From: Trichococcus palustris
Lineage (GTDB): Bacteria; Bacillota; Bacilli; Lactobacillales; Aerococcaceae
Direction: 5' to 3'
DNA: 64,000 nt
Assembly: GCF_900114465.1 (NCBI RefSeq)
Contig: NZ_FOTD01000002.1
Span: forward strand, 1-64,000
Positions 1 through 7,967 of this stretch are shown piece after piece. The stretch's first letter is position 1, and each line of letters opens with the position of its first letter. A program made the translations under genes and the position numbers. The notes below the pieces were generated by a model that saw nothing but the letters and a program-made list of their open reading frames with translations, was not told the DNA's origin and did no database searches.

Positions 1-68
1 AAACAATTGGCGAAATAGATTTTCTGTTCCCGATTGGGGTACAAACGGAACTGATAGGCTTTCAGCAT
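1..68 (-). CDS. tnpB: TnpB (IS200/IS605 OrfB), N-terminus only
   Basis: The complement from 68 leftwards reads MLKAYQFRLYPNREQKIYF, the typical first residues of TnpB/OrfB proteins of IS200/IS605 elements, which are RNA-guided nucleases. An AGAGGTGAG ribosome binding site sits just upstream (about 72-82). Only about 22 residues are in the window. The gene is divergent from mgtE and an IS-end hairpin lies between them. Confidence 0.8.
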   Translation of the reverse strand, partial: MLKAYQFRLYPNREQKIYFANC

Positions 69-141
69 GATACTCACCTCTTTGGCTTCATTATACGCCT
101 CCGAACAGGTGTTTGCCAAAGACAAAGCAAGGAAAAAGACC

Positions 142-185
142 GTGCTGCCTAACTCATGACTGAAGTCACGAGAGTGCGGCAGCAC
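142..185. repeat. IS200/IS605 end hairpin (LE side)
   Basis: GTGCTGCC (142-149) pairs with GGCAGCAC (178-185), and inside it CTCaTGAC-TGAA-GTCAcGAG (153-172) forms a second stem. The same CATGACT core recurs at 7692-7712 and 19910-19949. This subterminal hairpin is the type recognised by Y1 transposases. It lies about 57 bases before the mgtE start, so the insertion replaced or modified the mgtE promoter region. Confidence 0.7.
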
Positions 186-242
186 TTATTCAATTATCTG
201 TTACGCCTACCTAAACTTCATTTAGAATCAGGGGGTATGATT

Positions 243-1580
243 ATGAACTTGAAAGAATCGCTGCTGAATATCATCGCCGATCGCGATCGGCAACAATTAT
301 CAATCATTTTAGAAGACAGCTATCCCATCGATATTGCCGCAGCATTATCTGAATTCGAAGATGATGAGCTGACACAATTCACCGCTTTGCTTACTGCAAA
401 AGAAATAGCTTCCATTATTGAAGAATCTGACGAAGAGCTGCAACAAAAGCTGCTCGGATTGCTCGATTCCTCAAAAATTGTCACCGCCTTTTCCTATATG
501 TCATCCGACGATATTGCAGACATACTTGGCATCCTTGATATCAGCCAACGTAAAGAACTGCTGAAACGGATGAGAATCAGTGATTCCAAAGATATTCAGA
601 TGTTATTGGGATATGGGCCCGAAACTGCCGGCGGTATCATGACCACACAGTATATCGCTTTGAAGAATACCCTGAATATGAAGGATGCCTTGCAGGAAAT
701 CCGGCGCATTGGTCCCAGAACTGAAATAATCGAAACGATTTTTGTTGTCGATCAGCACACTGAACTTGTCGGTAAAGCGGATTTACGCGATATCTTGATT
801 GCATCCGAAGACACGAAGCTTGAAGAAATCATGGACGAAAACGTCCTCAGTGTTCATCCGGAAACAGACCAAGAAGAGGTTTCTCTCATCGTTTCTAAAT
901 ATGATTTAAAAGTGCTGCCCGTCGTAAACCGAAAAAACGCGATCCTAGGCATCATCACTATCGATGACGTCATCGACGTCATCGTTGAAGAACACACAGA
1001 AGACCTGTTGATGCTGTCAGGGGTAAGCAAAGATGAAAAAGTCGGAAATAGCATAAGTATGTCTGTTCAGAGAAGGCTGCCTTGGTTGTTCATTAATCTG
1101 ATGACGGCTTTCCTGGCTTCTTTTACAGTCAGCCTCTTTGAGGATGTCATCGTTCAAGTCGTAGCCCTCGCAGCAGCAATGCCGATTGTCGCCGGCATGG
1201 GCGGTAATGCCGGCTCACAAACACTATCCGTCGTCATCAGAAGCATCGCTTTGGGTGAAATCAGCATAAAAAAAGACTGGAAATTCGTGATCAACGAAGT
1301 TGCCTTAGGACTAATCAATGGTTTGGCTACCGGATTCATAACGGGACTCATCTTATTTATTAAATACGACAATATCTATCTGGGGATCATAATCTTAGTG
1401 GCTATGATCGGCAACCTTATCATAGCCGGCTTTTTCGGTTTTTTGATTCCGTTGATTTTATCAAAGATGAATTTGGATCCCGCCATCTCTTCATCCATTT
1501 TCCTGACAACGACAACAGATGTCGGCGGTTTCTTCATTTTTTTGGGGCTGGCTAAACTGTTTTTACCCTTGTTACTGTAA
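243..1580 (+). CDS. mgtE: Magnesium transporter MgtE
   Basis: This is a 445-residue protein of the MgtE family, which forms gated Mg2+ channels in the membrane. The N-terminal two-thirds is cytosolic: the MgtE N-domain, with its typical GYGPETAGGIMTTQY junction near residue 125, then two CBS repeats to about residue 260. The C-terminal third holds about five membrane segments, including the PIVAGMGGNAGSQT pore-family motif. Length matches characterised MgtE proteins (about 450). I start at 243 because AGGGGG lies 7 bases upstream; ATG 237 is too close to it. A terminator follows. An Nramp-related transporter gene downstream suggests a metal-uptake locus. Confidence 0.93.
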   Translation: MNLKESLLNIIADRDRQQLSIILEDSYPIDIAAALSEFEDDELTQFTALLTAKEIASIIEESDEELQQKLLGLLDSSKIVTAFSYMSSDDIADILGILDISQRKELLKRMRISDSKDIQMLLGYGPETAGGIMTTQYIALKNTLNMKDALQEIRRIGPRTEIIETIFVVDQHTELVGKADLRDILIASEDTKLEEIMDENVLSVHPETDQEEVSLIVSKYDLKVLPVVNRKNAILGIITIDDVIDVIVEEHTEDLLMLSGVSKDEKVGNSISMSVQRRLPWLFINLMTAFLASFTVSLFEDVIVQVVALAAAMPIVAGMGGNAGSQTLSVVIRSIALGEISIKKDWKFVINEVALGLINGLATGFITGLILFIKYDNIYLGIIILVAMIGNLIIAGFFGFLIPLILSKMNLDPAISSSIFLTTTTDVGGFFIFLGLAKLFLPLLL

Positions 1581-1608
1581 ATTCAATCAAGCGTTGCAGC
1601 CACTATCA

Positions 1609-1653
1609 GCTGATGATTTCTGAAAATTTAACCAGAGACTCATCAGCTTTTTT
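1609..1653 (+). terminator. Terminator after mgtE
   Basis: AGCTGATGA (1609-1617) pairs with TCATCAGCT (1640-1648), followed by a run of T. Confidence 0.75.
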
Positions 1654-1725
1654 GCGGCCTATAAATGATGCACATTCTTGCCAGTTATGCAGGGAATCGT
1701 TATGATTAGGATAAGGAAACAAAAC

Positions 1726-1890
1726 ATGGATCAGTTACGTCAAAAACATCTTTATCCACAAAAGAATCCATCAGCAGCCAATCCCATTGCCTCGCAAGAA
1801 AAATCGGATGCCCCTCATTATCACTATTTTCCCTAACAAAATTCAAGCATGCAGCATGAGGAAAATGAAGATCCCGAAAAGGAAGAGTGA
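1726..1890 (+). pseudogene. Small His/acid-rich ORF interrupted by an in-frame TAA
   Basis: ATG 1726, preceded by AAGGA, opens a 36-codon frame that ends HYHYFP at a TAA (1834-1836). The same frame then stays open through a very acidic stretch (QHEENEDPEKEE) to TGA 1888-1890, six bases before the Nramp-related gene. A single in-frame stop in an otherwise continuous 55-codon frame suggests a broken small gene. A translated leader peptide is the alternative. The His and acidic residues would suit metal binding, but that is speculation. Confidence 0.35.
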
Positions 1891-1895
1891 GTGAC

Positions 1896-3173
1896 ATGGC
1901 TAAATTCCTCTCAAAATTAAAAAAATATTTCAAAAAATTCGGTCCGGGCATCATCACTGGAGCTTCAGATGATGATCCTTCCGGCATTGTCACCTATTCG
2001 CAAACCGGTGCCATGTTTGGATTTCAACAATTATGGCTTACCCCCATTTCCTGCCTCTTCGCTATTGCGATTCAGGAAATGTGCGGGCGGATTGGAATGG
2101 TGACAGGAAAAGGCTTGACCGGAATCCTGAAAGAGAACTATCCAAAAGGTGTCAGCTATACGGCCATTTCCCTGTTGTTCATCGCTAACACCATCAATAT
2201 CGGCGCAGATTTAGGTGCAATGGCCGCCGTGGCCCAGATGGTTCTCGGTATGCCTTTCATTTTTTGGATTCTTTTTATGACCGCCCTTACGTTGATTCTT
2301 GAAATTTTTTTGGACTACAAGTACTATTCGAAATTCCTGCTGGTGTTGACGCTATCCCTATTCTCCTACTATATTACCGCTTTCATGGTGCATCAGGATT
2401 GGATTATGATTCTGAAAAATACCTTTATCCCGGCCTTTGATTTTTCCGAAGGGTATATACTCAATCTGGTGGCATTTTTAGGAACCACCATCTCCCCCTA
2501 TCTGTTTTTTTGGCAAGCGGATGAAGAGATTGAAAAGGAGATCGTGGAACACAAAATAAAAGGGATCGGCATGGGAAAACCCTCCATCAACGACAAAGAT
2601 GTAAAAAACATGAAAGTTGATACTGTTTTCGGCATGATTTTCACGACAGTGTCCGCCTTCATGATCGTGCTCACGACTGCCGGTACCCTTCACGCCTCGG
2701 GCATAACCACCATCAGTACCGCAACAGAAGCCGCCCAAGCCCTTCGTCCATTGGCAGGGGACTTCGCCTATTGGTTGTTTGCACTGGGAATCATCGGCAC
2801 AGGGCTCCTTGGCGTACCGGTGTTGGCGGGAGCATCATCCTACGCTGTTTCCGAATTTATCGGCTGGGAGACAGGTCTTGGGAAAAAGTTAAAAGAAGCG
2901 CACGGTTTTTACGGAGTGATCACCATTGCGACACTGATTGGATTGACGATCAATTTCATTGGCATTGATCCAATGAGGGCTTTGTATTATTCTGCAGCCA
3001 TCAACGGTTTGATGGCCCCCCCGCTGATGTTGCTGATTCTCTTTATCGGGAACAATAAAAAGGTTATGGGGAAATATACCAATCGCTTGATGGGAAATAT
3101 CGTCGGCGGCGTTGCAACCTTGGTCATGTCCATCATCGGCTTCCTTTTGATACGCTACTTATTAAAAGGCTGA
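1896..3173 (+). CDS. Nramp-related divalent metal (probably Mg/Mn) transporter
   Basis: This is a 425-residue polytopic membrane protein of the Nramp/MntH superfamily. The first membrane segment carries DDDPSGI where classical Nramps have DPGN. The region matching the TM6 MPHN metal-binding motif reads ISPYLFFW, so the metal-coordinating methionine is missing. That pattern is described for Nramp-related magnesium transporters (NRMT), and the adjacent mgtE fits Mg2+ handling. ATG 1896 is chosen for its spacing to AGGAAGAG; GTG 1887 in the same frame is closer than usual. A strong hairpin and T-run follow. Mn2+ remains possible as substrate. Confidence 0.8.
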   Translation: MAKFLSKLKKYFKKFGPGIITGASDDDPSGIVTYSQTGAMFGFQQLWLTPISCLFAIAIQEMCGRIGMVTGKGLTGILKENYPKGVSYTAISLLFIANTINIGADLGAMAAVAQMVLGMPFIFWILFMTALTLILEIFLDYKYYSKFLLVLTLSLFSYYITAFMVHQDWIMILKNTFIPAFDFSEGYILNLVAFLGTTISPYLFFWQADEEIEKEIVEHKIKGIGMGKPSINDKDVKNMKVDTVFGMIFTTVSAFMIVLTTAGTLHASGITTISTATEAAQALRPLAGDFAYWLFALGIIGTGLLGVPVLAGASSYAVSEFIGWETGLGKKLKEAHGFYGVITIATLIGLTINFIGIDPMRALYYSAAINGLMAPPLMLLILFIGNNKKVMGKYTNRLMGNIVGGVATLVMSIIGFLLIRYLLKG

Positions 3174-3233
3174 AAGACTCGTGGTGTGCCTTCCGTCAAT
3201 AGGACAGTAAAATATTTAAACAGTTATACAGAC

Positions 3234-3262
3234 TGCTCCCAGTAATGTGGGGGCAATTTTTT
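3234..3262 (+). terminator. Terminator after the Nramp-related gene
   Basis: TGCTCCC and GGGGGCA pair around AGTAATGT and are followed by ATTTTTT. Confidence 0.6.
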
Positions 3263-3269
3263 GCGTATA

Positions 3270-3550
3270 TAAACCTGCCGTGCTTACGCTTGGCTCCCCA
3301 CACGTTTTATGAGCGAAGTACAAAACGTGACGGCTGACAACTTCTGCACCTTGGAGTAGTGCTTGTTATTCTTGGCCGGTAAAAGGGCCGATGGACCCCC
3401 GTTCTCATAAAGTCTAACTCAACTGCGGATTGTCTCTTGAAATACACCAGCAACATGTGCTGCCCTTGATATGCCGATTTCATTTCTCAGGTATTGCTCG
3501 ACAGTAGTGATTCTGTCCTCAACTGATAATTTCATAGATCGTTTGGACAT
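3270..3550 (-). pseudogene. IS3-family OrfA (HTH) fragment
   Basis: From ATG 3550 the complement reads MSKRSMKLSVEDRI and continues with a helix-turn-helix (GISRAAHVAGVFQETIRS), then meets a TGA. After the stop the same frame gives VRLYENGGPSALLPAKNNK, the continuation expected for IS150-like OrfA proteins. OrfB is absent. The gene is dead. Confidence 0.7.
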
Positions 3551-3616
3551 AACAAAAACCCCCTATATAAGACTTGAAATAATTCATTGTCCTATATAGA
3601 GGGAGCATATCACTGA

Positions 3617-4471
3617 TTAAATATTTTTGTGTCGCTTGTAGGCAGCTGGCACGTGGGGGTAACGTTTGTAAACATCTTCAAGATAATTTTCTTGAATCGC
3701 CATTTCCTTAAGTAACGTTGGAAAATCAATTGTATCTGCCATCTTATTGAGTAGTGCTAGGCCCTCTTCTGCCATGCGGTCCCGCGTTTCAATATCAGGT
3801 ATAGCAGAGGTTGCCATATGGTCTGAATGTTCCTTGAAATAATAACCTGTTGCTCCAGATTGAAAAGCTTGGGCACTCAGGTTGCCAAAAACCGATGGGG
3901 TCTGGGTAACTGGTTCCGCATAATCAGAGGTTAGCAATATATCATCCAGACGATTGCGTAATTTGTATGCCCCAAGAATCATCTTATCTAAATTTAGCAT
4001 CATATCTTTCGGATTTGAAAAGGCCCCAGATTTCTGGGCCGTTATCACGCCGTCAATATAGAGAATAGCTACTCCTGTTTCATCAAAGAAATCACGAACA
4101 ACCGGGTTAATGGAAATATGGGCTGGGCCGTGCAGACTGATATAAATTTGCTTTTTGAAGCCTGATCGCAATAAGGAATGTGCAAGACCTTGCAACATAT
4201 CAGCACTTTCCCTGACGGTCAATTGGATTGTTCCCTTACCTGAAGCCGTTGCCCCTGAATAAATATAAGGCACATGCGGAAGGACAAGTGAGTTTGTCCT
4301 TTCTGCCATCAATAAGGCAATCCCCTCAGCCAATATTGTTTCGCAATCTAAGGGTAGCCCACCATGCAGTTCGGTTGGGCCAAAAGGAACGATGATGACA
4401 TCGTTCTCCTTTAAGTAAGCCTCCACTTCGTCATTGATTAAAACATTTAATAAGTGACTTCTTAATTTCAT
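3617..4471 (-). CDS. Creatininase-family amidohydrolase
   Basis: This 284-residue cytosolic enzyme belongs to the creatininase / creatinine amidohydrolase superfamily, metal-dependent hydrolases of cyclic or linear amides. The family motif appears near residues 31-42 as GPTELHGGLPLDCE, whose Glu, His and Asp are the usual metal ligands, and a second conserved segment reads SLHGPAH (about residue 112). Length is normal (about 250-290). The gene lies 15 bases after the GPH transporter gene on the same strand, so both are probably cotranscribed and the substrate is probably what the transporter imports. The actual substrate is unknown; the family also includes formamide-type amidases. Confidence 0.8.
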   Translation of the reverse strand: MKLRSHLLNVLINDEVEAYLKENDVIIVPFGPTELHGGLPLDCETILAEGIALLMAERTNSLVLPHVPYIYSGATASGKGTIQLTVRESADMLQGLAHSLLRSGFKKQIYISLHGPAHISINPVVRDFFDETGVAILYIDGVITAQKSGAFSNPKDMMLNLDKMILGAYKLRNRLDDILLTSDYAEPVTQTPSVFGNLSAQAFQSGATGYYFKEHSDHMATSAIPDIETRDRMAEEGLALLNKMADTIDFPTLLKEMAIQENYLEDVYKRYPHVPAAYKRHKNI

Positions 4472-4486
4472 TAGTGCACCTCTCTA

Positions 4487-5959
4487 TTAAACTTGCGGTT
4501 CATCATGTGTCTTAGCAAATTCATCCAGTCTTGCTTGACGAGCTGCTATCATGTCTTCACGTGTTTCATCAGTAATATTCCAAATAAATTTGAATGAAGC
4601 CCATGATAATAACGCACAAATTGCTGGGCCAATAAGATTCATTAGAACTAGCCCTTCAACCGTTCGAGCTGATTGTACTTGTCCTGTTTGAGCGGCCTGT
4701 TGGCTATAACCAATCCAACCAATCATCAAGACAACAAGTGATTGAGCTAACATTTGTCCGACACGTCTTGTTAGTGAGAAGTTACCATAGATTGAACCTT
4801 CTGAACGTTTTCCTGTGATGTATTCGTTGTAGTCAATAGATTCTGAAACAAGACCCCATTGAATTTGAACGGACATCATCATGAAGGCAATACCTAAGCT
4901 GGCAAAAAGCATGTAGAAGAATGGTGGTAAATCACCAACTAATTTCCAAACGTATAAACCAACAAAGACAACAATACTTAGTAATAAATAAGTACGGATT
5001 AACTTAACAGTAGATCCAAATAAGGTTACCAAATACGGAGAGATAAGCAATAGTATTACTGGTAACCCCATACCGATCGCAGAAGCGTATGCCATTAAGC
5101 CAAGATCACCAAATACATCGCCGTAAATATAAGGAAGAGTTGCATTGAATAAATTTTGACCAAATACAATTACAATTGAGTGTAAGCAAAGTGACAAGAA
5201 AGATTTATTTTTAGCTAATGTAACAAAAATATCTGTGAATTTTGTTGGTTCTGCTTGCTCTTCTGCGGCAAGTTTTGCTGTAACATTCCGTTCTTCCGTT
5301 CCCCAATAGTGGAAGAAGATAAGTAAACCACCTAATACCGCTGCAAAGATACCTGCAACCATATACCCTGTTGTATTTTCACCTAAACGTGCAAGTATGA
5401 TTGGTATAACCATTGAACCGATCAAACCACCGAGTGTTGATCCCATACCACGGGCCGAAGATAAAGTAGTTCTCTCTTTATCATTTAAGGCCATAACCCC
5501 AAGAACTGATCCCATGGCAATATTCATCATGGTGTAACCTAATTCGTAAATAACTTTTAATAGAAAAATAGCCACTAAACGCATGGTTCCTTCAAACATT
5601 GATGGTACAGAGAAGAATGCAATAAGACCAACAACAATTAAAGGAATGGACCGTAACATCCAAGGACGGAACTTATCTTTTTTGCCATGGGCCTTAGAGA
5701 AGGACTTGTCCATAAAAGTACCCATCATTGGGTCATTGACCATATCCCAAATATTCCAAACGAGCAATAGTACAGATAGAGTCGCAAATGATACTCCTAA
5801 TACATTTGTGACATATCGGTTCATAAATGTTTGGATCAAGACAAGGGTAACAACCCCACCGGCATCTCCGGCCCCATAAGCTAATCTATGCTTCAGGGTT
5901 AGCTTACTTTTCAGATCGTTTGCTAGATTTTGCTGCTTAACAACTTTTTCTTCTGCCAT
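4487..5959 (-). CDS. GPH-family (glycoside-pentoside-hexuronide) cation symporter
   Basis: A 490-residue transporter with about 12 membrane segments. The start (KHRLAYGAGDAGG), the DPMMGTFMDKS segment near residue 80 and the SARGMGSTLGG region are characteristic of GPH symporters (MelB/XylP/UidB type), which import sugars or glycosides with Na+ or H+. There is no C-terminal IIA domain. ATG 5959 is preceded by GAGGAAG. Upstream on the same transcript sits the 5' fragment of a second GPH gene. Promoter, operator and a cre-like site lie at about 6198-6282. Confidence 0.88.
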   Translation of the reverse strand: MAEEKVVKQQNLANDLKSKLTLKHRLAYGAGDAGGVVTLVLIQTFMNRYVTNVLGVSFATLSVLLLVWNIWDMVNDPMMGTFMDKSFSKAHGKKDKFRPWMLRSIPLIVVGLIAFFSVPSMFEGTMRLVAIFLLKVIYELGYTMMNIAMGSVLGVMALNDKERTTLSSARGMGSTLGGLIGSMVIPIILARLGENTTGYMVAGIFAAVLGGLLIFFHYWGTEERNVTAKLAAEEQAEPTKFTDIFVTLAKNKSFLSLCLHSIVIVFGQNLFNATLPYIYGDVFGDLGLMAYASAIGMGLPVILLLISPYLVTLFGSTVKLIRTYLLLSIVVFVGLYVWKLVGDLPPFFYMLFASLGIAFMMMSVQIQWGLVSESIDYNEYITGKRSEGSIYGNFSLTRRVGQMLAQSLVVLMIGWIGYSQQAAQTGQVQSARTVEGLVLMNLIGPAICALLSWASFKFIWNITDETREDMIAARQARLDEFAKTHDEPQV

Positions 5960-5977
5960 AATTTCTTCCTCTTTTCT

Positions 5978-6085
5978 CTATAAAATATTTTTTGATGAAT
6001 TATTCAAAGTGAATAACACGCTTTGCCACAGCTTGGCATTGTTGTGTTGCGGTCCCTCCAGAACCGTTGAAGTATTTTTTGACAT
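5978..6085 (-). pseudogene. N-terminal fragment of a second GPH transporter (or leader ORF)
   Basis: A strong GGAGGGGG ribosome binding site precedes ATG 6085 and a 35-codon frame beginning MSKNTSTVLEGPQHNN and continuing AKLWQSVLFTLNN. This resembles the amphipathic start of GPH transporters just before the first membrane helix. It then stops at TAG 5978-5980, 19 bases before the intact transporter gene. I infer that an internal deletion removed most of an upstream GPH paralogue. It may still be translated as a short leader peptide. Confidence 0.5.
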
Positions 6086-6197
6086 AAAAGCCCCCTCCGT
6101 ATTATAAAATTTAGAACTTATAACAGCAAATATCTATTTATTATCACATTATGAAACTTCGTTATATTTAAAATAAATAGCAACATAAAAAATAAAA

Positions 6198-6248
6198 CTT
6201 AGTTATAAGAACTAAGGAAATAATACCATCTAGTGAAACCGATTACAA
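6198..6248 (-). promoter_or_regulatory. Promoter and operator of the GPH/creatininase operon
   Basis: On the complement, -35 TTGTAA (6243-6248) is separated by 17 bases from -10 TATTAT (6220-6225). Over the expected start of transcription lies a perfect inverted repeat, CTTAGTT-N5-AACTAAG (6198-6216), a likely repressor operator. A partial copy (TTAGAACTTATAAC) occurs at 6111-6124. Confidence 0.65.
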
Positions 6249-6268
6249 TATTTTTACTGTTAACGTTT

Positions 6269-6282
6269 TGTGAACGCTATCA
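6269..6282 (-). promoter_or_regulatory. cre-like catabolite-control site
   Basis: The complement reads TGATAGCGTTCACA, which matches the CcpA cre consensus except at two positions. It lies about 20 bases upstream of the -35 of a sugar-type transporter operon. Confidence 0.4.
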
Positions 6283-6489
6283 TTTCCACTTGGGTAATGG
6301 CGTCCCTAAAAGGTTTTACCCTTCTTGGGGATGATCTGATTTCCACGCGGAAACTCTTTGATGAGTTTTTTTATCGCATCCGGTATTGACAAATCCGTCT
6401 TCCTATATCCTGAATTATTCATATATTTTCAGAAAATGCCTTAAAACGTTAGTCTGCCAATATATTTTATATTTCCAGTTCACACCCAA

Positions 6490-6614
6490 AGAACCCCTTT
6501 CTGTTATGGTTAATGTACGACCAACAACCCTAGAAAGGGGTTCTCTCAATGACAACTTCACACAAAAACGCTCTAAATTTCAATACAAAAATGGCGGTTA
6601 CAAATAATTCAGGT
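6490..6614 (+). pseudogene. IS1380-family transposase 5' remnant
   Basis: A perfect 13-base inverted repeat (AGAACCCCTTTCT at 6490-6502, its complement at 6532-6544) is followed by ATG 6549 and MTTSHKNALNFNTKMAVTNN. This is the start of IS1380-type transposases (NFN/S-K-I-V-T/S-N-N-G). The frame ends after about 22 codons and the rest of the IS is absent. Confidence 0.6.
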
Positions 6615-6635
6615 ATGTTTATATTTTGAAAAATG

Positions 6636-6670
6636 GAAAAAAAAGAACCTAACCCGAAAGTTAAGTTCTT
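6636..6670 (-). terminator. Terminator of the cold-shock gene
   Basis: AAGAAC (6643-6648) and GTTCTT (6665-6670) pair, with TAAC/GTTA inside. On the complement a T-run follows. Confidence 0.8.
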
Positions 6671-6695
6671 ATAAGTTTAAATTTAGTTTTTAAAA

Positions 6696-6896
6696 TTAAG
6701 CTTTGTTAACGTTTGTTGCTTGAGGTCCACGGTTACCTTCTTCAACGTCGAAAGTTACTGCTTGTCCTTCTTCTAAAGATTTGAATCCTTCAGATTGGAT
6801 AGCTGAGAAATGTACGAATACATCGTCTCCGTTTTCGCGTTCGATGAAACCAAAACCTTTATCTGCATTAAACCATTTAACTGTACCTTTTTCCAT
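6696..6896 (-). CDS. cspA: Cold-shock protein (Csp family)
   Basis: A 66-residue single-domain cold-shock protein, a nucleic-acid chaperone that melts mRNA secondary structure. RNP1 is KGFGFIE and RNP2 is [12 protein letters not shown] 6896 is correct because GAGGAGGAA lies right before it and the protein then begins [10 protein letters not shown] as in the family. The gene is monocistronic, with a ~100-base leader and its own terminator. Paralogue identity (cspA, B, C) cannot be told. Confidence 0.95.
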   Translation of the reverse strand: MEKGTVKWFNADKGFGFIERENGDDVFVHFSAIQSEGFKSLEEGQAVTFDVEEGNRGPQATNVNKA

Positions 6897-6912
6897 AATT
6901 AAATTCCTCCTC

Positions 6913-7035
6913 GTGCGTTTCGCACATATCATACATTGTTGCTAACGTTACGAACCGGAATGTTTTTAAACAATTCTTTTTTCATACCTAACAAAATGTT
7001 AAATTCATTGTATCATGCATAAATGGAATAAGCAA
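6913..7035 (-). promoter_or_regulatory. Promoter and long leader of the cold-shock gene
   Basis: On the complement, -35 TTGCTT (7030-7035) and -10 TACAAT (7007-7012) are 17 bases apart. Transcription would begin near 7000, giving a leader of about 100 bases, as is usual for thermoregulated csp mRNAs. A small perfect hairpin, GTGCG-TTT-CGCAC (6913-6925), lies next to the ribosome binding site and could modulate translation. Confidence 0.65.
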
Positions 7036-7082
7036 GCCTAATCCCATTAAAATATTTTATCGGTGTTGTGATAGGCTTTCGT

Positions 7083-7583
7083 TTAATCATTGTTGATCAA
7101 CGGAAGGACCATATCGTACCAGACCGCATTTCCATGCTGCGAGTCAGATTTACCGATAGCAACAAATCCGAATTTTTCATAATAAGAGATTTTCTTTTCC
7201 TTACAGCATAATGTCACACCTTTTCGCCCTGCCTTCCTTGCCGCTTCGATCATTCCCTGCATCAACGTTGCCGCGATGCCCTTTCCCCTGTATTCGGGGA
7301 GCACATCCAATCCGAAGACACTTTGGTAGTCGCCTGCTGGATTGTGGAAAGATATATCACTGTAGAATTCATCGCGTATGATTTCCCCTTCTATCACGCT
7401 TCCGTTGATGAAGCCTAGCATTTTCCCGTCCAGTTCGGCAACGAAGAAACTTTCCGGAAAAGCTTTTAGCCTGCCCTCAAAGGATTCACGCGTGGCCGCT
7501 TCCGATCTGGGGAAGCAGATTTTCTCTATCCTTACGACATCATCCAGATCTTCCAGAGATGCTTGTCTTACATTTACGTCCAC
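7083..7583 (-). CDS. GNAT-family N-acetyltransferase
   Basis: A 166-residue protein of the acetyl-CoA-dependent GNAT fold. It has the N-terminal VRQASLEDLDDVVRIEK segment, a central beta strand FGLDVLPEYRGKGIAATLM containing the R-G-K-G-I-A acetyl-CoA pyrophosphate loop (about residues 99-105), and a C-terminal YYEKFGFV. It resembles arylalkylamine acetyltransferase-like members. The substrate cannot be inferred. Neighbours give no clue. Confidence 0.88.
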   Translation of the reverse strand: MDVNVRQASLEDLDDVVRIEKICFPRSEAATRESFEGRLKAFPESFFVAELDGKMLGFINGSVIEGEIIRDEFYSDISFHNPAGDYQSVFGLDVLPEYRGKGIAATLMQGMIEAARKAGRKGVTLCCKEKKISYYEKFGFVAIGKSDSQHGNAVWYDMVLPLINND

Positions 7584-7691
7584 AGCTTCTGCACATCCAT
7601 TCTCACATTATCTATTTGCTCTTTTTCTCCAAGGTGTCAAAACTATCTTACTGAATTTCACGTTCCACTATTTTTATTATACCTGACAACT

Positions 7692-7712
7692 CCCCATGAC
7701 TGAAGTCAGGGG
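7692..7712. repeat. Solo IS200/IS605 end hairpin
   Basis: CCCCaTGAC-TGAA-GTCAGGGG shares the CATGACTGAAGTCA core with the IS end at 153-170 and the LE hairpin at 19910-19949. CAACTCCC before it resembles the CAACAACCC next to the RE at 17870. No transposase or TnpB gene is nearby, so this is an orphan end. Confidence 0.6.
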
Positions 7713-7967
7713 CTTCCTTGTCCGATTATTGTCAACGATAGGTAATTCATAATTTTTCCCGATAAATATCAATAAACATTTCATTTTTTCATCCAAGCCA
7801 ATCTGAGGTCCCCGTGATTCCGACACATCAACAAAACGCTTCCCTGCAACGATTAAAGCGCATACATTATTTCCGTCTAAATCTTGCTTTTTATATAAAA
7901 AAGAGTAGTATAATATCTGTATGTTTATTCATATATGTAATTATTACGTTATGGGAGATGAACCATT

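Larger units (their letters stand above)
3190..3604. mobile_element. IS3-family remnant with inverted ends
   Basis: Read inwards, the left end (about 3191-3208) and right end (about 3586-3604) share an AGGACA core in similar surroundings, as degenerate IS ends do. Only about 415 bases remain between them, including a broken OrfA frame. Confidence 0.55.
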
